NCBI RefSeq assembly: GCF_026626665.1 | Contig: NZ_JAPNKE010000002.1 | Location: forward strand, 11,614,001-11,678,000 | Direction: 5' to 3' | DNA length: 64,000 nucleotides | DNA from: Nannocystis pusilla | Lineage (GTDB): Bacteria > Myxococcota_A > Polyangia > Nannocystales > Nannocystaceae | Shown: positions 50,137 through 60,084 of the stretch, piece by piece | How the letters are laid out: each line of letters begins with the position of its first letter | Position numbering within the stretch: the first letter of the stretch is position 1 | Translations under genes and position numbers: made by a program | The notes under the pieces: generated by a model | Told to the model about the DNA's origin: nothing | Databases searched by the model: none | Seen by the model: only the letters and a program-made list of their open reading frames with translations

Positions 50137-51614
50137 TCACGCGACCGTGCTCGCGCGCGGCGGGCTCGAGAAGCGCATGGCGTCGTCGGTCACCGAGCCG
50201 AGGCGCAGGGCGAGGAGGTCGAGCGGGTAGTTCATCCGCAGGCGCCACGGGGCCCGCGAGCCCTGCCTCGGCAGCGTCGCCAGCGAGCGCAGCACGTAGC
50301 CGGCGCCGAAGTCGAGCAGCGGCTTCTCGCTCATGCTCGCGTCGTCGTTGATCGGCACGCACTGGCGGTGGCCGTGGGCGTCCATGTAGTCGAACCAAGC
50401 GGCAGACGTACTCGCCGGTGAGGTCGGCCTTGAGCGTCCACGAGGCGTTGGTGTAGCCGATGGCGAAGGCGAAGTTGGGCACGCCCTCGAGCATCAGGCC
50501 CTTGTAGGTCTTGCGAGTGGAGACCGACCTCCTCGCCGTCGACGTACATGCGGATCCCGCCGAACAGCAGGAGGTTGAGGCCGGTGGCGGTGACGATGAC
50601 GTCGGCGGGGAGGTCGGCCCCCGACTTGAGGCGCAGGCCCGTCTCGGTGAAGGTCTCGATCTCGTCGGTCACCACCGAGGCCTTGCCGCGGCGGATGGCC
50701 TTGAAAAAGTCGCCGTCGGGCGCGAGGCAGAGCCGCTGGTCCCACGGGTCGTAGCGGGGGGTGAAGTGGGTGTCGATGTCGTAACCGGCGGGGAGTTGCC
50801 GCTCGAGCGCGCGTCGCAACAGGCGCTTGATGACCTGCGGGCGCCGGCGCGAGGTCTGATAGATGCCGAGCTGGAAGAGGATGTTCTTCCAGCGCACGGC
50901 GGCGGCAGCGGCGGCCTCGGGCAGCCAGCGACGCAGGGTGTGGGCGACGGGGTCCTTCGTCGGCAGGCTGGAGATCCACGTCGGCGAGCGCTGCAGCATC
51001 GTGACGTGGCCGGCGGCCTCGGCCATGGCCGGGATGAGGGTGACCGCGGTCGCGCCGCTGCCGATGACGACGACCTGCTTGCCGGCGTAGTCGAGGTCGG
51101 CCGGCCAGTGCTGCGGGTGGACGATGCGCCCGCGGAAGCGCTCGGTGCCGGCGAATTTCGGGGTGTAGCCCTCGTCGTAGCGGTAGTAGCCGGTGCAGCC
51201 GAGCAGGAAGTCGCAGGTGAGCTGCAGCGCCTCGCCGGTGTCACCGCGGACGACGTCGACGGTCCAGCGCGCGTCGGCGGAGGAGTAACGCGCAGCGACG
51301 ACGCGGTGATGAAAGCGGATCTTGCGATCGATGCCGTAGGCGACCGCGGTGTCCCGCAGGTAACTCAAGATCGAGGGGCCATCGGCGATCGCGCGCGCCT
51401 CGTTCCACGGGCGAAAGCTGTAGCCGAGCGTGTGCATGTCGGAGTCGCTGCGCACGCCAGGGTAACGGAACAAGTCCCAGGTGCCGCCGAGGTCGGCCCG
51501 CCCCTCGAGCAAGGCGAAGCGCTTGCCAGGACACCCGTGCTGCAAGTGGTAAGCGGCGCCGATGCCGGACAGGCCTGCGCCGATGATGAGCACGTCGAGG
51601 TGTTCGGGCGTCAT
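50137..51614 (-). CDS. Baeyer-Villiger-type flavin monooxygenase (EthA-like)
   Basis: ATG 51614. 'HLDVLIIGAGLSGIGAAYHL' binds FAD, 'GKQVVVIGSGATAVTLIPAM' binds NADPH, and the fingerprint 'FRGRIVHPQHWP' (F-x-G-x3-H-x3-W-P) marks Baeyer-Villiger enzymes. The body from 51614 to about 50530 is one clean frame; frame changes near 50520 and 50400 lead to 'GVPNFAFAIGYTNASWTLKADL' and 'NYPLDLLALRLGSVTDDAMRF'. About 490 residues, EthA length. It inserts oxygen next to a ketone. It is divergent from an SDR-TetR operon, resembling the ethA/ethR layout. Confidence 0.92.
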
Positions 51615-51628
51615 GGTGCGAGGGATTC

Positions 51629-51665
51629 TTCAACACCGTGTCGAGCCTGTCAACATGGTGTTGAC
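51629..51665. promoter_or_regulatory. Twin palindromic operators between monooxygenase and SDR genes
   Basis: GTCAACATGGTGTTGAC (51649-51665) is a perfect palindrome with seven-base arms and a TGG spacer. A degenerate copy TTCAACACCGTGTCGAG (51629-51645) lies 20 bp upstream. Likely sites for the TetR regulator encoded at 52549. Confidence 0.7.
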
Positions 51666-51695
51666 TGGCGCCGCAGATCGGGTCAGAGTGCGTTC

Positions 51696-52552
51696 ATGAG
51701 CACGTTTCACGGGAAAGTGGCGGCGGTGACCGGGGCGGGGTCGGGGATCGGGCGCGCGCTGGCGCTGGGGCTGGCGCGGCGCGGCGCCCGGCTGGCACTT
51801 TCGGACGTCGACGAGGTCGGCCTGGGCGAGACCGCCCGGGTGGGGCGCACCCTCGGGGCCGAGGTCGAGGCGGCGCGGCTCGACGTGGCCGACCGCGAGG
51901 CGGTGAAGGCGTACGCGACCGCGGTGGCGAGCCGCTCGGGGTGGTGCACCGCTTTACAACAACGCCGGGATCGCGTTCTCGCGATCGGTGCTCGACTCGA
52001 GCTACGCGGATTACGAGCGCGTGTTCGCGGTCAACCTAGGGCGTCATCCACGGCACGAAGGAGTTCTTGCCGCACCTGATCGCGTCGGGCGACGGGCACG
52101 TGGTCAACATCTCGAGCCTCAACGGCTTCATGGCGCAGGGCCAGATGAGCCACTACTGCACCACGAAGTTCGCGGTCCGCGGGTTCACGGAGTCGCTGCG
52201 GATCGAGATGCTGGCGGCGAAGTTGCCGGTGCGCGTGACGGTCGTGCATCCCGGCGGGGTGAAGACCAACATCGCCAGCGCCGCGCTGGCGCGGGCCCGG
52301 GCGGCCGGGCTCGCGGTGACCGGCGAGGACGAGGTCCGCGAGCGCGTGTACAACGAGAAGTTGCTGAAGCTCAGCCCCGACCTGGCGGCCGAGACGATCC
52401 TCGAAGGGGTCGCGCGCGACGAGCCGCGCGTGCTGGTCGGCAGCGACGCGCGGGTGGTCGACGTGCTGGTGCGCGCGTTCCCGGTGGCGTATCAGCGCGC
52501 CGCAGTGGCGCTCGGTCGCCGACTGACGGCGGCGGTGCGGGGCCGGTCATGA
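51696..52552 (+). CDS. Short-chain dehydrogenase/reductase
   Basis: ATG 51696. 'GKVAAVTGAGSGIGRALALGLARRGARLALSDVD' is the TGxxxGIG nucleotide-binding site; after frame changes near 51945 and 52035 come 'YNNAGIAF' (NNAG), catalytic Ser in 'VVNISSLNGF', and Y-x-x-x-K in 'SHYCTTKFAVRGFTESLRIEM'. About 285 residues. It probably interconverts an alcohol and the ketone used by the divergent Baeyer-Villiger enzyme. The stop overlaps the next start (ATGA). Confidence 0.92.
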
Positions 52553-53193
52553 GCGAGGGCAAGGACCGGCCGACCCGCGCCCGCCGGGCCCGTCGCCCGA
52601 GCGGCGACGACCGCGAGCAGGCGATCCTGGCCAGCTTCGAGGCGCTGCTCGAGCGGCGCGCGCTGCCGGAGATCTCGATCGACGACATCGCCCGCGGCGC
52701 AGGCATCTCGCGGCCGACGTTCTACTTCTACTTCCCGTCGAAGGACGCGGTGCTGCTGTCGCTGCTCGACAGGATGGTCGAGCAGGCGCGGGCCGAACGC
52801 GACGCGGCGCTGGCGAGCGCGGCCGGCGATCCGGCCCGGCGTGGCGCGCGGCGATCGAGACTTATTATCGGATCTTCCGCGCCCACCGTGCCGTCAGCGT
52901 GGCAGCCGCGGACGCGCGGGTGACGAACCCGGAGGTCCGCGCGTTGTGGTCGCAGGTGATGACGGGGCTGGTGGAGGAGACGGCCGCGGCGATCGAGGGC
53001 GAGCGAGCGCGCGGGGCGGCCCGCAGCGGGGTGCCGGCGCGACCTGGCGGTGGCGCTGAACTGGATGAACGAGCGGGTGCTGCACGCCGGGTTCGCCGGC
53101 CACGCGCCGACGATCGACGAGTCGCAGGTGGTGGACGTGCTGCTGGCGATCTGGCTGGCGGCGATCTACGGCGGCGGGGCGCCGGCGAGTTGA
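52549..53193 (+). CDS. TetR family regulator, EthR-like context
   Basis: ATG 52549 overlaps the SDR stop. HTH 'REQAILASFEALLERRALPEISIDDIARGAGISRPTFYFYFPSKDAVLLSLL' is clear; the ligand domain continues through frame changes near 52845 and 53035 to 'DLAVALNWMNERVLHAGFAGHAPTIDESQVVDVLLAIWLAAIYG', the characteristic TetR_C ending. About 210 residues. It likely represses the SDR-TetR operon and the divergent monooxygenase through the GTCAACA-N3-TGTTGAC operators. Confidence 0.92.
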
Positions 53194-53241
53194 ACGCCGC
53201 CGGCGCCGATGCGGGGGCCGGTGCTCGCGGCGGAGCGCCGC

Positions 53242-53793
53242 TCACATCATGGCGAAGTCGAGCAGGATGCCCTTGAGGGCCTCGTACTCGCCCATCTGCG
53301 ACAGGTCGTGCTCGGTCAGGTTGAACACGCTGACGGGGGCGCCGTCGCGGTCGAGGATGACGACGTCGCGCCAGGTGACCTCCCACCGGGACCAGGCGTC
53401 GACGTCGGCGGTGTCCTGCAGCAGCGGGATGTCGCGGCCGGCGACGATCTGCGGCAGGCCGGACTCGTAGCCGACGCCGTTGACGCCGAGCAGGGCGATG
53501 CGCAGGTCGGGGTACTCGCCGTCGAGCTCGGCCTGGAGGTCGTTCAGGTAGCCGAACTGGCTACGGCAGTAACTCAAGTGGCGTGGGCGAAGTACCAGCC
53601 GGACACGGCGCCGGCGTAGTCGCTGGGACCGCGCGGCTGCTCAGGGTCGCCGAGCTCGGGTTCACGTCGACGAGCCGCCAGTCGGGCGCGAGGCCGTCAG
53701 GGCCGGCAGTGGCGGTGTTCGGGTCGTCGCCGGCGCAGCTCGCGAGCGCGAGGGCGAGGAGAGAGGGCGAGATGCGTGGGTTCAGGGGCCGAG
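53242..53793 (-). CDS. Redoxin-like lipoprotein
   Basis: Beginning near 53793 the sequence reads 'NPRISPSLLALALASCAGDD', a signal peptide with lipobox; no ATG is in frame, so a base error at the start is likely. Then 'PDWRLVDVNPSS', 'SGWYFAHAT', and after a frame change at about 53577 'SYCRSQFGYLNDLQAELDGEYPDLRIALLGVNGVGYESG', 'RDIPLLQDTADVDAW', 'WRDVVILDRDGAPVSVFNLTEHDL'. This is a thioredoxin-fold peroxiredoxin/TlpA-like domain with one clear Cys; a first Cys probably lies at the frameshift. About 175 residues, envelope-located. Confidence 0.75.
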
Positions 53794-53959
53794 GCTACCA
53801 CCGTTCGCGGGACGCGAGGGAGGCGTGCAGTCGCGGCGCTCATCGCGGGTGATGTGGTCTTTGGGACATGTCGTGGAGGACTCGTGACGATCGACGGTCG
53901 GGGCGACGGGCCCAGCGTCCTCGCCCGCGGGCGCGCGCCGTTCGCTGCTGGCCGGGCCC

Positions 53960-54156
53960 GCCGGCGTGGAATTTCGCGGCGATTCCCGCGAGCGTGGTCG
54001 CTGACATGGCGAGGCGAGCCAGCGAGCCGACAGGTGCGAGCGAGCTGCCGCTCGTCGAGCAAGCCATCGCTCACGTCGCGCGGCACGGCTGGCCGTGGGA
54101 CGCCCGCTGCGATCCTCCGCTCGCTGCGGGCGCGCGGGGTCGAGGTCGAGGCCTGA
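53960..54156 (+). CDS. Possible small helical protein
   Basis: Stitched: 'PAWNFAAIPASVVADMARRASEP', 'ELPLVEQAIAHVARHGWPWD', 'AILRSLRARGVEVEA' then stop at 54156. Protein-like composition, but no start codon and at least one frame change near 54105. Could be the 3' end of a gene starting near 53865. No family recognised. Confidence 0.35.
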
Positions 54157-54198
54157 CCTCGACGACGCGTCAGCCCGCTCGTGGCGACCGCTTCGCGC

Positions 54199-56054
54199 TC
54201 AGCGAGCGGCGGCGGCGCGGACCGAGGGCAGGCGATCGGCGGCGAGCCAGCGGCGGAGGTACTTCGCCATCAGCAGGCGATCGATCACCGGGAAGGCGAT
54301 GTCGCTGCCGGCCAGCGCCGCCAGGGCGCAGGTCGTATCGTAGGTCGGGGTGTCCTCGTAGTTCCCAGCGGGTGAACTCACCCTTGTACACCCGCTCGGA
54401 CAGCATCGGCAGCAAGGGCACACCGGGTTGTCGCGGGTGTGACAGTCGCGGAGCGTGCTCGAGCCATTCGCGGTAGGGCCGGCGCGACAGTCGGTAGCCG
54501 AAGCCGGCGATCATGGCGAAGAGATCGTTCATGTCGAGGGACAGCCCCGGGTCGGGCGGCACCAGGTGGTGGGCGCGATTTTGGTGATCGGCCTGTCCGG
54601 CGATATGCAAGATCGCCCGGCTGACGTAATCCACCGGCACGAGCTCCATGCGCTGGCGCGGGAGGTCGGGGAATGCCCCGATCTGGATCGCCCCGCGGAC
54701 CAGGCGGCCGATGAAGTCCTCGGGTTGCCGGCCCCGGATCGGTTGTGGCCCGCGAGGAACCCGGGGCGGTACACCGTCACCGGCAGCCCGGCGCGCGCGG
54801 CCTCCCACATCATGGCCTCCGCGACCCACTTGCTCGCCGCGTAACCGAGGTCGAACGACAGGTACTGCAAATAGTCGTCGAGGTCGTCGTTCTCGTGGAC
54901 CCGCGAGGGGCCGCCGAAGAACCCGCTCGGGCCGAACACGCGGATCGACGACACGTGATGGACCGGCTTCGGCACGCCCGTGGCCGCCAGGCGGAGCACG
55001 TCGGCGGTGCCGCCGACGTTGGTCGCGCGGTGGCTGAGGTATGGCTCGACGAAGTTGAGGTGGTCGCCGGCGTGGAACACCGCGTCGACCGTGTAAGCCA
55101 GCGTTCTGAAGATGGGGGCGTCGAGCCCGAAGCGGGGCCGCCCGAGGTCGCCGGGGACGACGTGGATCCGCCGCGCGAACGATTCTTGCCACAGGCCGTA
55201 GCGGCTCAGCGCCTGGCGCAGGCGGAGCAGGCCGACCTGACGATTGGTCGTGCGCACCAGACAATGCACGCCGGCGGTGGTCGAGGTGAGCAGCTCGCGC
55301 AGCAGGAAGGACCCGAGGAAGCCGGTCGCGCCGGTGAGGAACACTTCGCCGGAGCGCACGCGTCGGCAGGCGGCGCTCGCGCGCGGCGGTGCCGTCGATC
55401 AGGGCCAAAGGTCGGAGGCAGGCACGAGTCCGCCAGCCAGTGCCCGGCCCCGTGCCGCTCAGCGCCTCTTCGCCGAGCTGCGCCCGCTGGACCACCATCG
55501 CGCAGGCGCGCAGGGTGCGGGCCTCGTAGAGCGCGTGGACGGGGAACTGCACGCGGTAGGCGTCGGCGATTCGCAGCACCAGGTGGGCGGCCCGCGAGGA
55601 GTCGCCGCCGAGGTCGAAGAAATCGTCGTCCGGCAGCACCACCGCGACCCCGAGGGTCTCGGCCCAGAGCGCCGCCGCTGGGCCGTGAGCGGGTCGTAGG
55701 TGGCGGCGATGAGCGGCGCCGAGCTGAATACGCCCGACTGCGGCTGGCCGTCGACGAGGGCGTCGCGGTCGACCTCGCCGCCCGGGCCCTGCGGCAGGGC
55801 GTCGAGGAGGACGAAGCGCGAGGGGATCGGGCAACCGGGCAGCTTGTCACGCAGGCGCTCCAGCAGCGCGTCCGGGCGGAAATCGGCGGGGCGCACGGCA
55901 CCAGGTGGGCGACGAGGATCTTGTCGCCGTGGACGCCCTCGTGGACGGTCACGGCCGCGTCGGAGAGCAAGCCGCTGGCCAGCAGCACCGCCTCGATCGC
56001 CGCCAGAGCGCCGCGCAGATCGTCGTTGTCGGCGCGGCCCGAGGACGAACGCAA
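54199..56054 (-). CDS. Carrier protein-thioester reductase enzyme with only the adenylation C-subdomain
   Basis: Order on the minus strand: an AMP-binding C-terminal subdomain ('AAIEAVLLASGLLSDAAVTVHEGVHGDKILVAHLVP', 'PIPSRFVLLDALPQGPGGEVDRDAL'), a phosphopantetheine carrier domain with 'FFDLGGDSSRAAHLVLRI', and a thioester reductase ('VFLTGATGFLGSFLLRELL', catalytic Y-x-x-x-K in 'GYAASKWVAEAM'). Together they resemble the C-terminal two thirds of a carboxylic acid reductase or a terminal NRPS module, which releases an acyl group as aldehyde or alcohol. The large adenylation core is absent: only intergenic-looking sequence lies upstream of about 56054. The start (TTG 56054 or ATG near 56061) is uncertain. 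At least six frame changes. Confidence 0.82.
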
Positions 56055-56061
56055 GGCAGCA

Positions 56062-56661
56062 TCGATGAGAGAATCGCTCGACCGCGTCGGTCCCGTCCTC
56101 CTGCTCCCCGGAGCGCCTGGGCCCGATGGGCCGTGAGAGTCTGTACAATGAACGTCCAGGCGCCGCGCGCGGGCGGCGGTGGCGGCGCTGGTTTTCAGCG
56201 CTGACTATGATTATACACAGCGGCACCCCTAAAGGTAGAGACATATTTCGTCGCGCGTACAAAGACATGGCCTGCCACCGCCGCCCCGGGTGTGAGGTGC
56301 GCCGCTCGCGGCATCCGTCGCGCGGAACAAACACAACGTCGTCCCTTTTTCGACATTGGCCACACTCGCGCACCAATCCTGTCACAGGCCGCGACCGAGA
56401 CCTCGTACGCGGGAGGCGAGGCCGATGGACCCCATTTCCGGCGTTCAAGGGCGATCCATCATACCGGCGATTCTCGTCGAGGCGGGGCGGCCGCTGCGCG
56501 TCGTGACCCCGCCTGGCAGGAACTGATTCGCCGGCGCCGGTCTCGCAGTCAGCGTGACGCACCGAGAGCAGGCGCTCCCGGCGCCGGACGGTGAAACAGG
56601 CGCGCCCCGCGAACTCGAGGTTCGTCGGGGCGACGAGCGCCGTCAGCGAGGATTTTGACGT
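56062..56661. other. About 600-bp stretch without a supported gene
   Basis: Includes an AT-richer patch (56190-56270) that could hold promoters. No adenylation-core motifs (such as the A-domain P-loop or YGPTE-like box) were seen on the minus strand here. Confidence 0.5.
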
Positions 56662-58049
56662 TTAATGAGATGTCCTGCGGGACATATGCACAATCAGCGG
56701 CACCCCGGCGAGGCCCGCTTGCTCGAGCAGGCCCGCGAAGGCGATCGTCGTCAGGTCGGCGAACACGTCGCCGATCACCTGCACGCCGGTCGGCAGGCCC
56801 TCGCGCGTGAGGCCCAGCGGACGGCGGTGGCCGGCAAGCCGGGGAAGGTGGCGACGCCCGGCCACGCCATCTGCGGGCCGTACGGCGCCTCGGCCCCGTC
56901 GATGACGAGCCGGCGCGGGCCCAGTCCGGCCGGTGGCCGTGGGGGAACGTGGCGACGCCGAACGGCGGGGCGAGCACGACGTCGACGGCCTCGAACAGCG
57001 CCCGCCAGCGCCGCACCAGCCGCACCTGGGCGTCCTGAGCGCCATCCAGGCGTGGGCGTCGATCGGCGCGGCGTTCGGGGTGCCGCGCGACAGGATGGTC
57101 AGGAGCATGTCGCGGAATTGGCCGTGGGCCTGCCCGAGGTCGGGGAGCGCGTCGTGGCGGCGCAGCACGGTGGCGCCGGCGCGGGCGAGCGCCTCGGCGA
57201 GCGCGCCGATCGGCTCGCGCACGCCGGCGTCGGTGTCCGCGGCCGGGTGCGTGTCGAGGACGAGCACCCGGTGCTCCGCGAGGGTGCGGCGGCGCGGCGG
57301 CGGCAAGGTCAGGCGGTACGCCGAATCGACGGGAGGCCCGGCGATCGCATCGAGGGCGAGGGCGAGGTCGGCGGCGCGCGCCATCGGTCCGACCACCGCG
57401 AGCTCGGGCTCGGCGCCGTCGGTGCCCGGGAACATGTGCCCGGCCATCGACACGAGGCCGTAGGTCGGCTTGTGGCCGAACACGCCGCACAGGTGCGCGG
57501 GCACGCGGATCGATCCGCCGATGTCGGACCCGAGCTCGAGCGGCACCATGCCGGCCGCCAGCGCCGCCGCGGCGCCGCCCGACGAGCCGCCCGGCGTGCG
57601 CGAGGGATCGCGGGGGTGAAGCGTGCGCCCGTAGACCGGGTTGGCCGCCTGCCAGTCGCCGAGGCCGACCGGCACATTGGTCTTGCCGAGGATGATCGCG
57701 CCGGCCGCCTTGAGCCGCGCCACCGCGACCGAGTCGGCCTCGATCGGCCGCTCTGCGAATTGAGCGAAGCCCCAGGTGGTCGGCAGGCCGGCGACGTCGT
57801 TGGACTCCTTGACCGTCATCGGCACGCCGGCGAGCGGCAGGCCCTGCTTCGCCGCGCCCGCGGCGTCGAACGCCCGCGCCGCCGCGCGCGCCCGCTCGAA
57901 GTCGCGGACCACCACCGCGTGGATCGATCCGTCCCGCGCCTCGATGCGGGCGATCGCCGCCTGCAGGCCGCGAGCGCCGTGATCGTGCCGGCGGCGACGG
58001 CCCGCGCCGTCTCGCCCGCGGTCGCCTGATCGATGTCGAAATTCTTCAT
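56662..58049 (-). CDS. Amidase signature family enzyme (GatA-like)
   Basis: ATG 58049. Catalytic Lys in 'GVPMTVKESNDVAGLPTTWG', and the Ser-cisSer pair in 'TPGGSSGGAAAALAAGMVPLELGSDIGGSIRVPA'. The C-terminus after frame changes reads 'ATFPGLPATAVPLGLTREGLPTGVQVIGDVFADL' and ends 'LIVHMSRRTSH'. About 460 residues. It hydrolyses an amide; no GatB/GatC neighbours, so not the tRNA amidotransferase. Frame changes near 57970, 57045 and 56925. Confidence 0.92.
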
Positions 58050-58159
58050 GCGTGCTGACCTCCCGAAGGGCCGCGAGGGTATCAAGCCGCCCGCGCGGTC
58101 GCACGTCGGCGCAGCGAAGCGCGCGCGGCGCGAGCACGGGGACGTGAGGTCATCATGTC

Positions 58160-58287
58160 GCGGCGGGCCATCTCGAGCCCGATGAGGCGCATGCGCTCGC
58201 GCAGGTCCGGCACCTCAGGCGCACGGCGGGGCGTTGCGGCGGGCCATCTCGAGGCCGACGAGGTGCATGCGCTGGCGCAGCTCCGGC
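58160..58287. repeat. 52-bp tandem duplication at the 3' end of the WYL gene
   Basis: 58160-58211 and 58236-58287 are 47/52 identical, 76 bp apart. The second copy encodes the C-terminus of the WYL regulator ('LRQRMHLVGLEMARRN'); the first encodes a parallel 'LRERMRLIGLEMARRD' just beyond the stop. Confidence 0.8.
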
Positions 58288-59153
58288 GGCGCCAGCACCT
58301 CGACGCCGGCGCCCAGGCCGGTGAGCTGGTCGGCGGCGACCTCCTCGCTCTCGAGCAGCAGGTCGAGCTCGCGCCAGCCCTCGGCGTCGGGCGGGTCGGC
58401 CTCGGCGAGCATGCGGCGGACGGCGTCGTGCGGGACCAGCCGCGGCAGCGACTTCTGGGCGTAGGGCGACAGGCGGACGCGGCAGCGATAGACGAGCAGC
58501 GACTGGTCGAACGCGGCCGACGACGCGGCCCACCACGCGGCGAGGTCGAAGTCGTCGGGCCGCGCGAAGGTCTCGGCGAGCGGCTCGGCGTGGTCGATGC
58601 GGCCGACGCGGTAGGTGCGGACATCGCCGCGCGAGCGCGCGATCAGGTACCAGGTGCCGGCCTTGAGCACGAGGCCGAGCGGGTCGACGCGGCGGCCGTG
58701 CGGCCAACCGCCGTGGCGCAGCTCGAGCTTGCGGCCCTCCCACACCGCGGTGGCGACCGCGGGCAGCGCGGTGAGCGGCTCGGGCCTGGCGAACCACGCC
58801 GGCGCGTCGAGCAGGAAGCGCTGGCGGATCCGCCCGGCCCGGTCGCGCAGCTCGGCGGGCAAGGTGGCGTCGACCTTGGCGCGCGCCGACAGGGCGACCG
58901 CGCCGAGGCCGAGGTCGGCGACCGCCTGCGGGGCGCCCGACAGGAACAGCGCGCTCGCCTCCTCGGCCGTGAGGCCGTCGAGCCGCGTGCGCCAGCCCTC
59001 GACCAGGCGGATGCCGCCGTGCGGGCCCGGCTCGGTCCACAGCGGGAAGCCGGCGGCGACCAGCGCGGCGACGTCGCGGTAGAGGGTGCGCACCGAGACC
59101 TCGAGCGCCTCGGCGAGCTCGGCCGCGGTGGCCCGCTGGCGCCGCTGGAGCAC
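58215..59153 (-). CDS. YafY-type HTH-WYL transcriptional regulator
   Basis: Intact frame, 312 residues from GTG 59153. HTH: 'RRQRATAAELAEALEVSVRTLYRDVAALVAAGFPLWTEPGPHGG'. The WYL domain ('KAGTWYLIARSRGDVRTYRVGRIDHAEPL') binds nucleic acid or nucleotide ligands. WYL regulators of this type often sit divergent to a small enzyme gene. Here the neighbour is a RibD-type reductase 92 bp away, a common pairing. Confidence 0.92.
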   Translation of the reverse strand: MLQRRQRATAAELAEALEVSVRTLYRDVAALVAAGFPLWTEPGPHGGIRLVEGWRTRLDGLTAEEASALFLSGAPQAVADLGLGAVALSARAKVDATLPAELRDRAGRIRQRFLLDAPAWFARPEPLTALPAVATAVWEGRKLELRHGGWPHGRRVDPLGLVLKAGTWYLIARSRGDVRTYRVGRIDHAEPLAETFARPDDFDLAAWWAASSAAFDQSLLVYRCRVRLSPYAQKSLPRLVPHDAVRRMLAEADPPDAEGWRELDLLLESEEVAADQLTGLGAGVEVLAPPELRQRMHLVGLEMARRNAPPCA

Positions 59154-59245
59154 GAGGAGGAGCGCAAGGGCCGGCTCGACCGCATGGGCGCATGATGCCG
59201 GAAAATTGCTGACAGGTCCTGTCGGGTCGCTGTCAGCCTCGACGC

Positions 59246-59789
59246 ATGACCCGAACCCAATACTTCGTGGCGGCCAGCCTCGACGGCTTCATCGCCGACG
59301 CGGCCGGCGACCTGCAATGGCTGTTTCAGTTCAACGACGTCGAGGGCGTCGAGGCCCACTACAAGGCCTTCCTCGCCGGCGTCGGCGCGCTGGCGATGGG
59401 CGCGGCGACCTACGAGTTCATCGTCGGCGAGAAGCCCACGACCTGGCCGTACGCCGGGATCCCGACCTGGGTGTTCACCCACCGCGAGCTGCTCGGCTTC
59501 GCCGGCGCCGACATCCGCTTCACCGCCGACGACGTCGGCGCGGTCCACGAGCAGATGGTCGGCGCCGCCGGGGGCAAGCACATCTGGCTGGTCGGCGGCG
59601 GCAACCTGGCGGCGCAGTTCCCGCCAGGGCCTGCTCGACGAGATCTGGCTCAGCGTGATCCCGGTGGTGCTCGGCGCCGGTGCGCCGCTGCTGCCCGCGG
59701 CGCTGCCCGGGACGCTCGAGCTCACCGCGGTGACCCGCTTCCCGCGCGGGATGGTCGAGCTGCGCTACTCGGTGCCGAAGTCGCGCTGA
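59246..59789 (+). CDS. Dihydrofolate reductase-like (RibD C-terminal) family protein
   Basis: ATG 59246: 'TQYFVAASLDGFIADAAGDLQWLF', 'GALAMGAATYEFIVG', 'HIWLVGGGNLAAQF', and after a frame change near 59625 'LLDEIWLSVIPVVLGAGAPLLP' to the stop at 59787-59789. About 180 residues. NADPH-dependent reductase fold; substrate unknown. Divergent from the WYL regulator, which likely controls it. Confidence 0.92.
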
Positions 59790-59798
59790 CGCCTGGTA

Positions 59799-60066
59799 TG
59801 TACATAGGCGGCGGACGTACGAGCGGCTGGCGACGGACCCATGCGAGCCGCTCGCCGCGGAGAGTCGCCATCGTCTGGCGGCGCTCCGGCGCGGGTCCGA
59901 CGCCGACGCCGACGCGGCCGGCTCGCGGCTGCTCGTCGAGCCCAGGCTGACCTTCGCCGGCATCGAGATCCGGTTCACGAACCCGCGGCCGCCCGCCGCC
60001 GACTACACGATCGACGAGCTCGACGCGTTCGTCGAAGCGATGCTCCTGCGACCGCGTGACGGCTGA
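59799..60066 (+). CDS. Small protein of unknown function
   Basis: In the frame ending at 60066: 'TYERLATDPCEPLAAESRHRLAALRRG', 'SRLLVEPRLTFAGIEIRFTNPRPPAADYTIDELDAFVEAMLL'. Ordered and with good coding bias. ATG 59799 is out of frame by one base, so an indel just after it is likely. About 85 residues. No family recognised. Confidence 0.55.
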
Positions 60067-60084
60067 ACCGGCGTCGCAAGAGCG

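Noticed and set aside
53555..53600. Possible selenocysteine TGA before SYC in the redoxin lipoprotein
   Set aside because: The TGA is in the upstream frame and the downstream redoxin sequence is in another frame, so reading through it does not restore the protein. A missing base giving a Cys codon explains it better.
27263..53873. The 14-mer TTTGGGACATGTCG at 27263-27276 and again at 53860-53873
   Set aside because: In 64 kb several random 14-mer pairs are expected (about 2e9 pairs over 2.7e8 words), and the two sites share no consistent position relative to genes.
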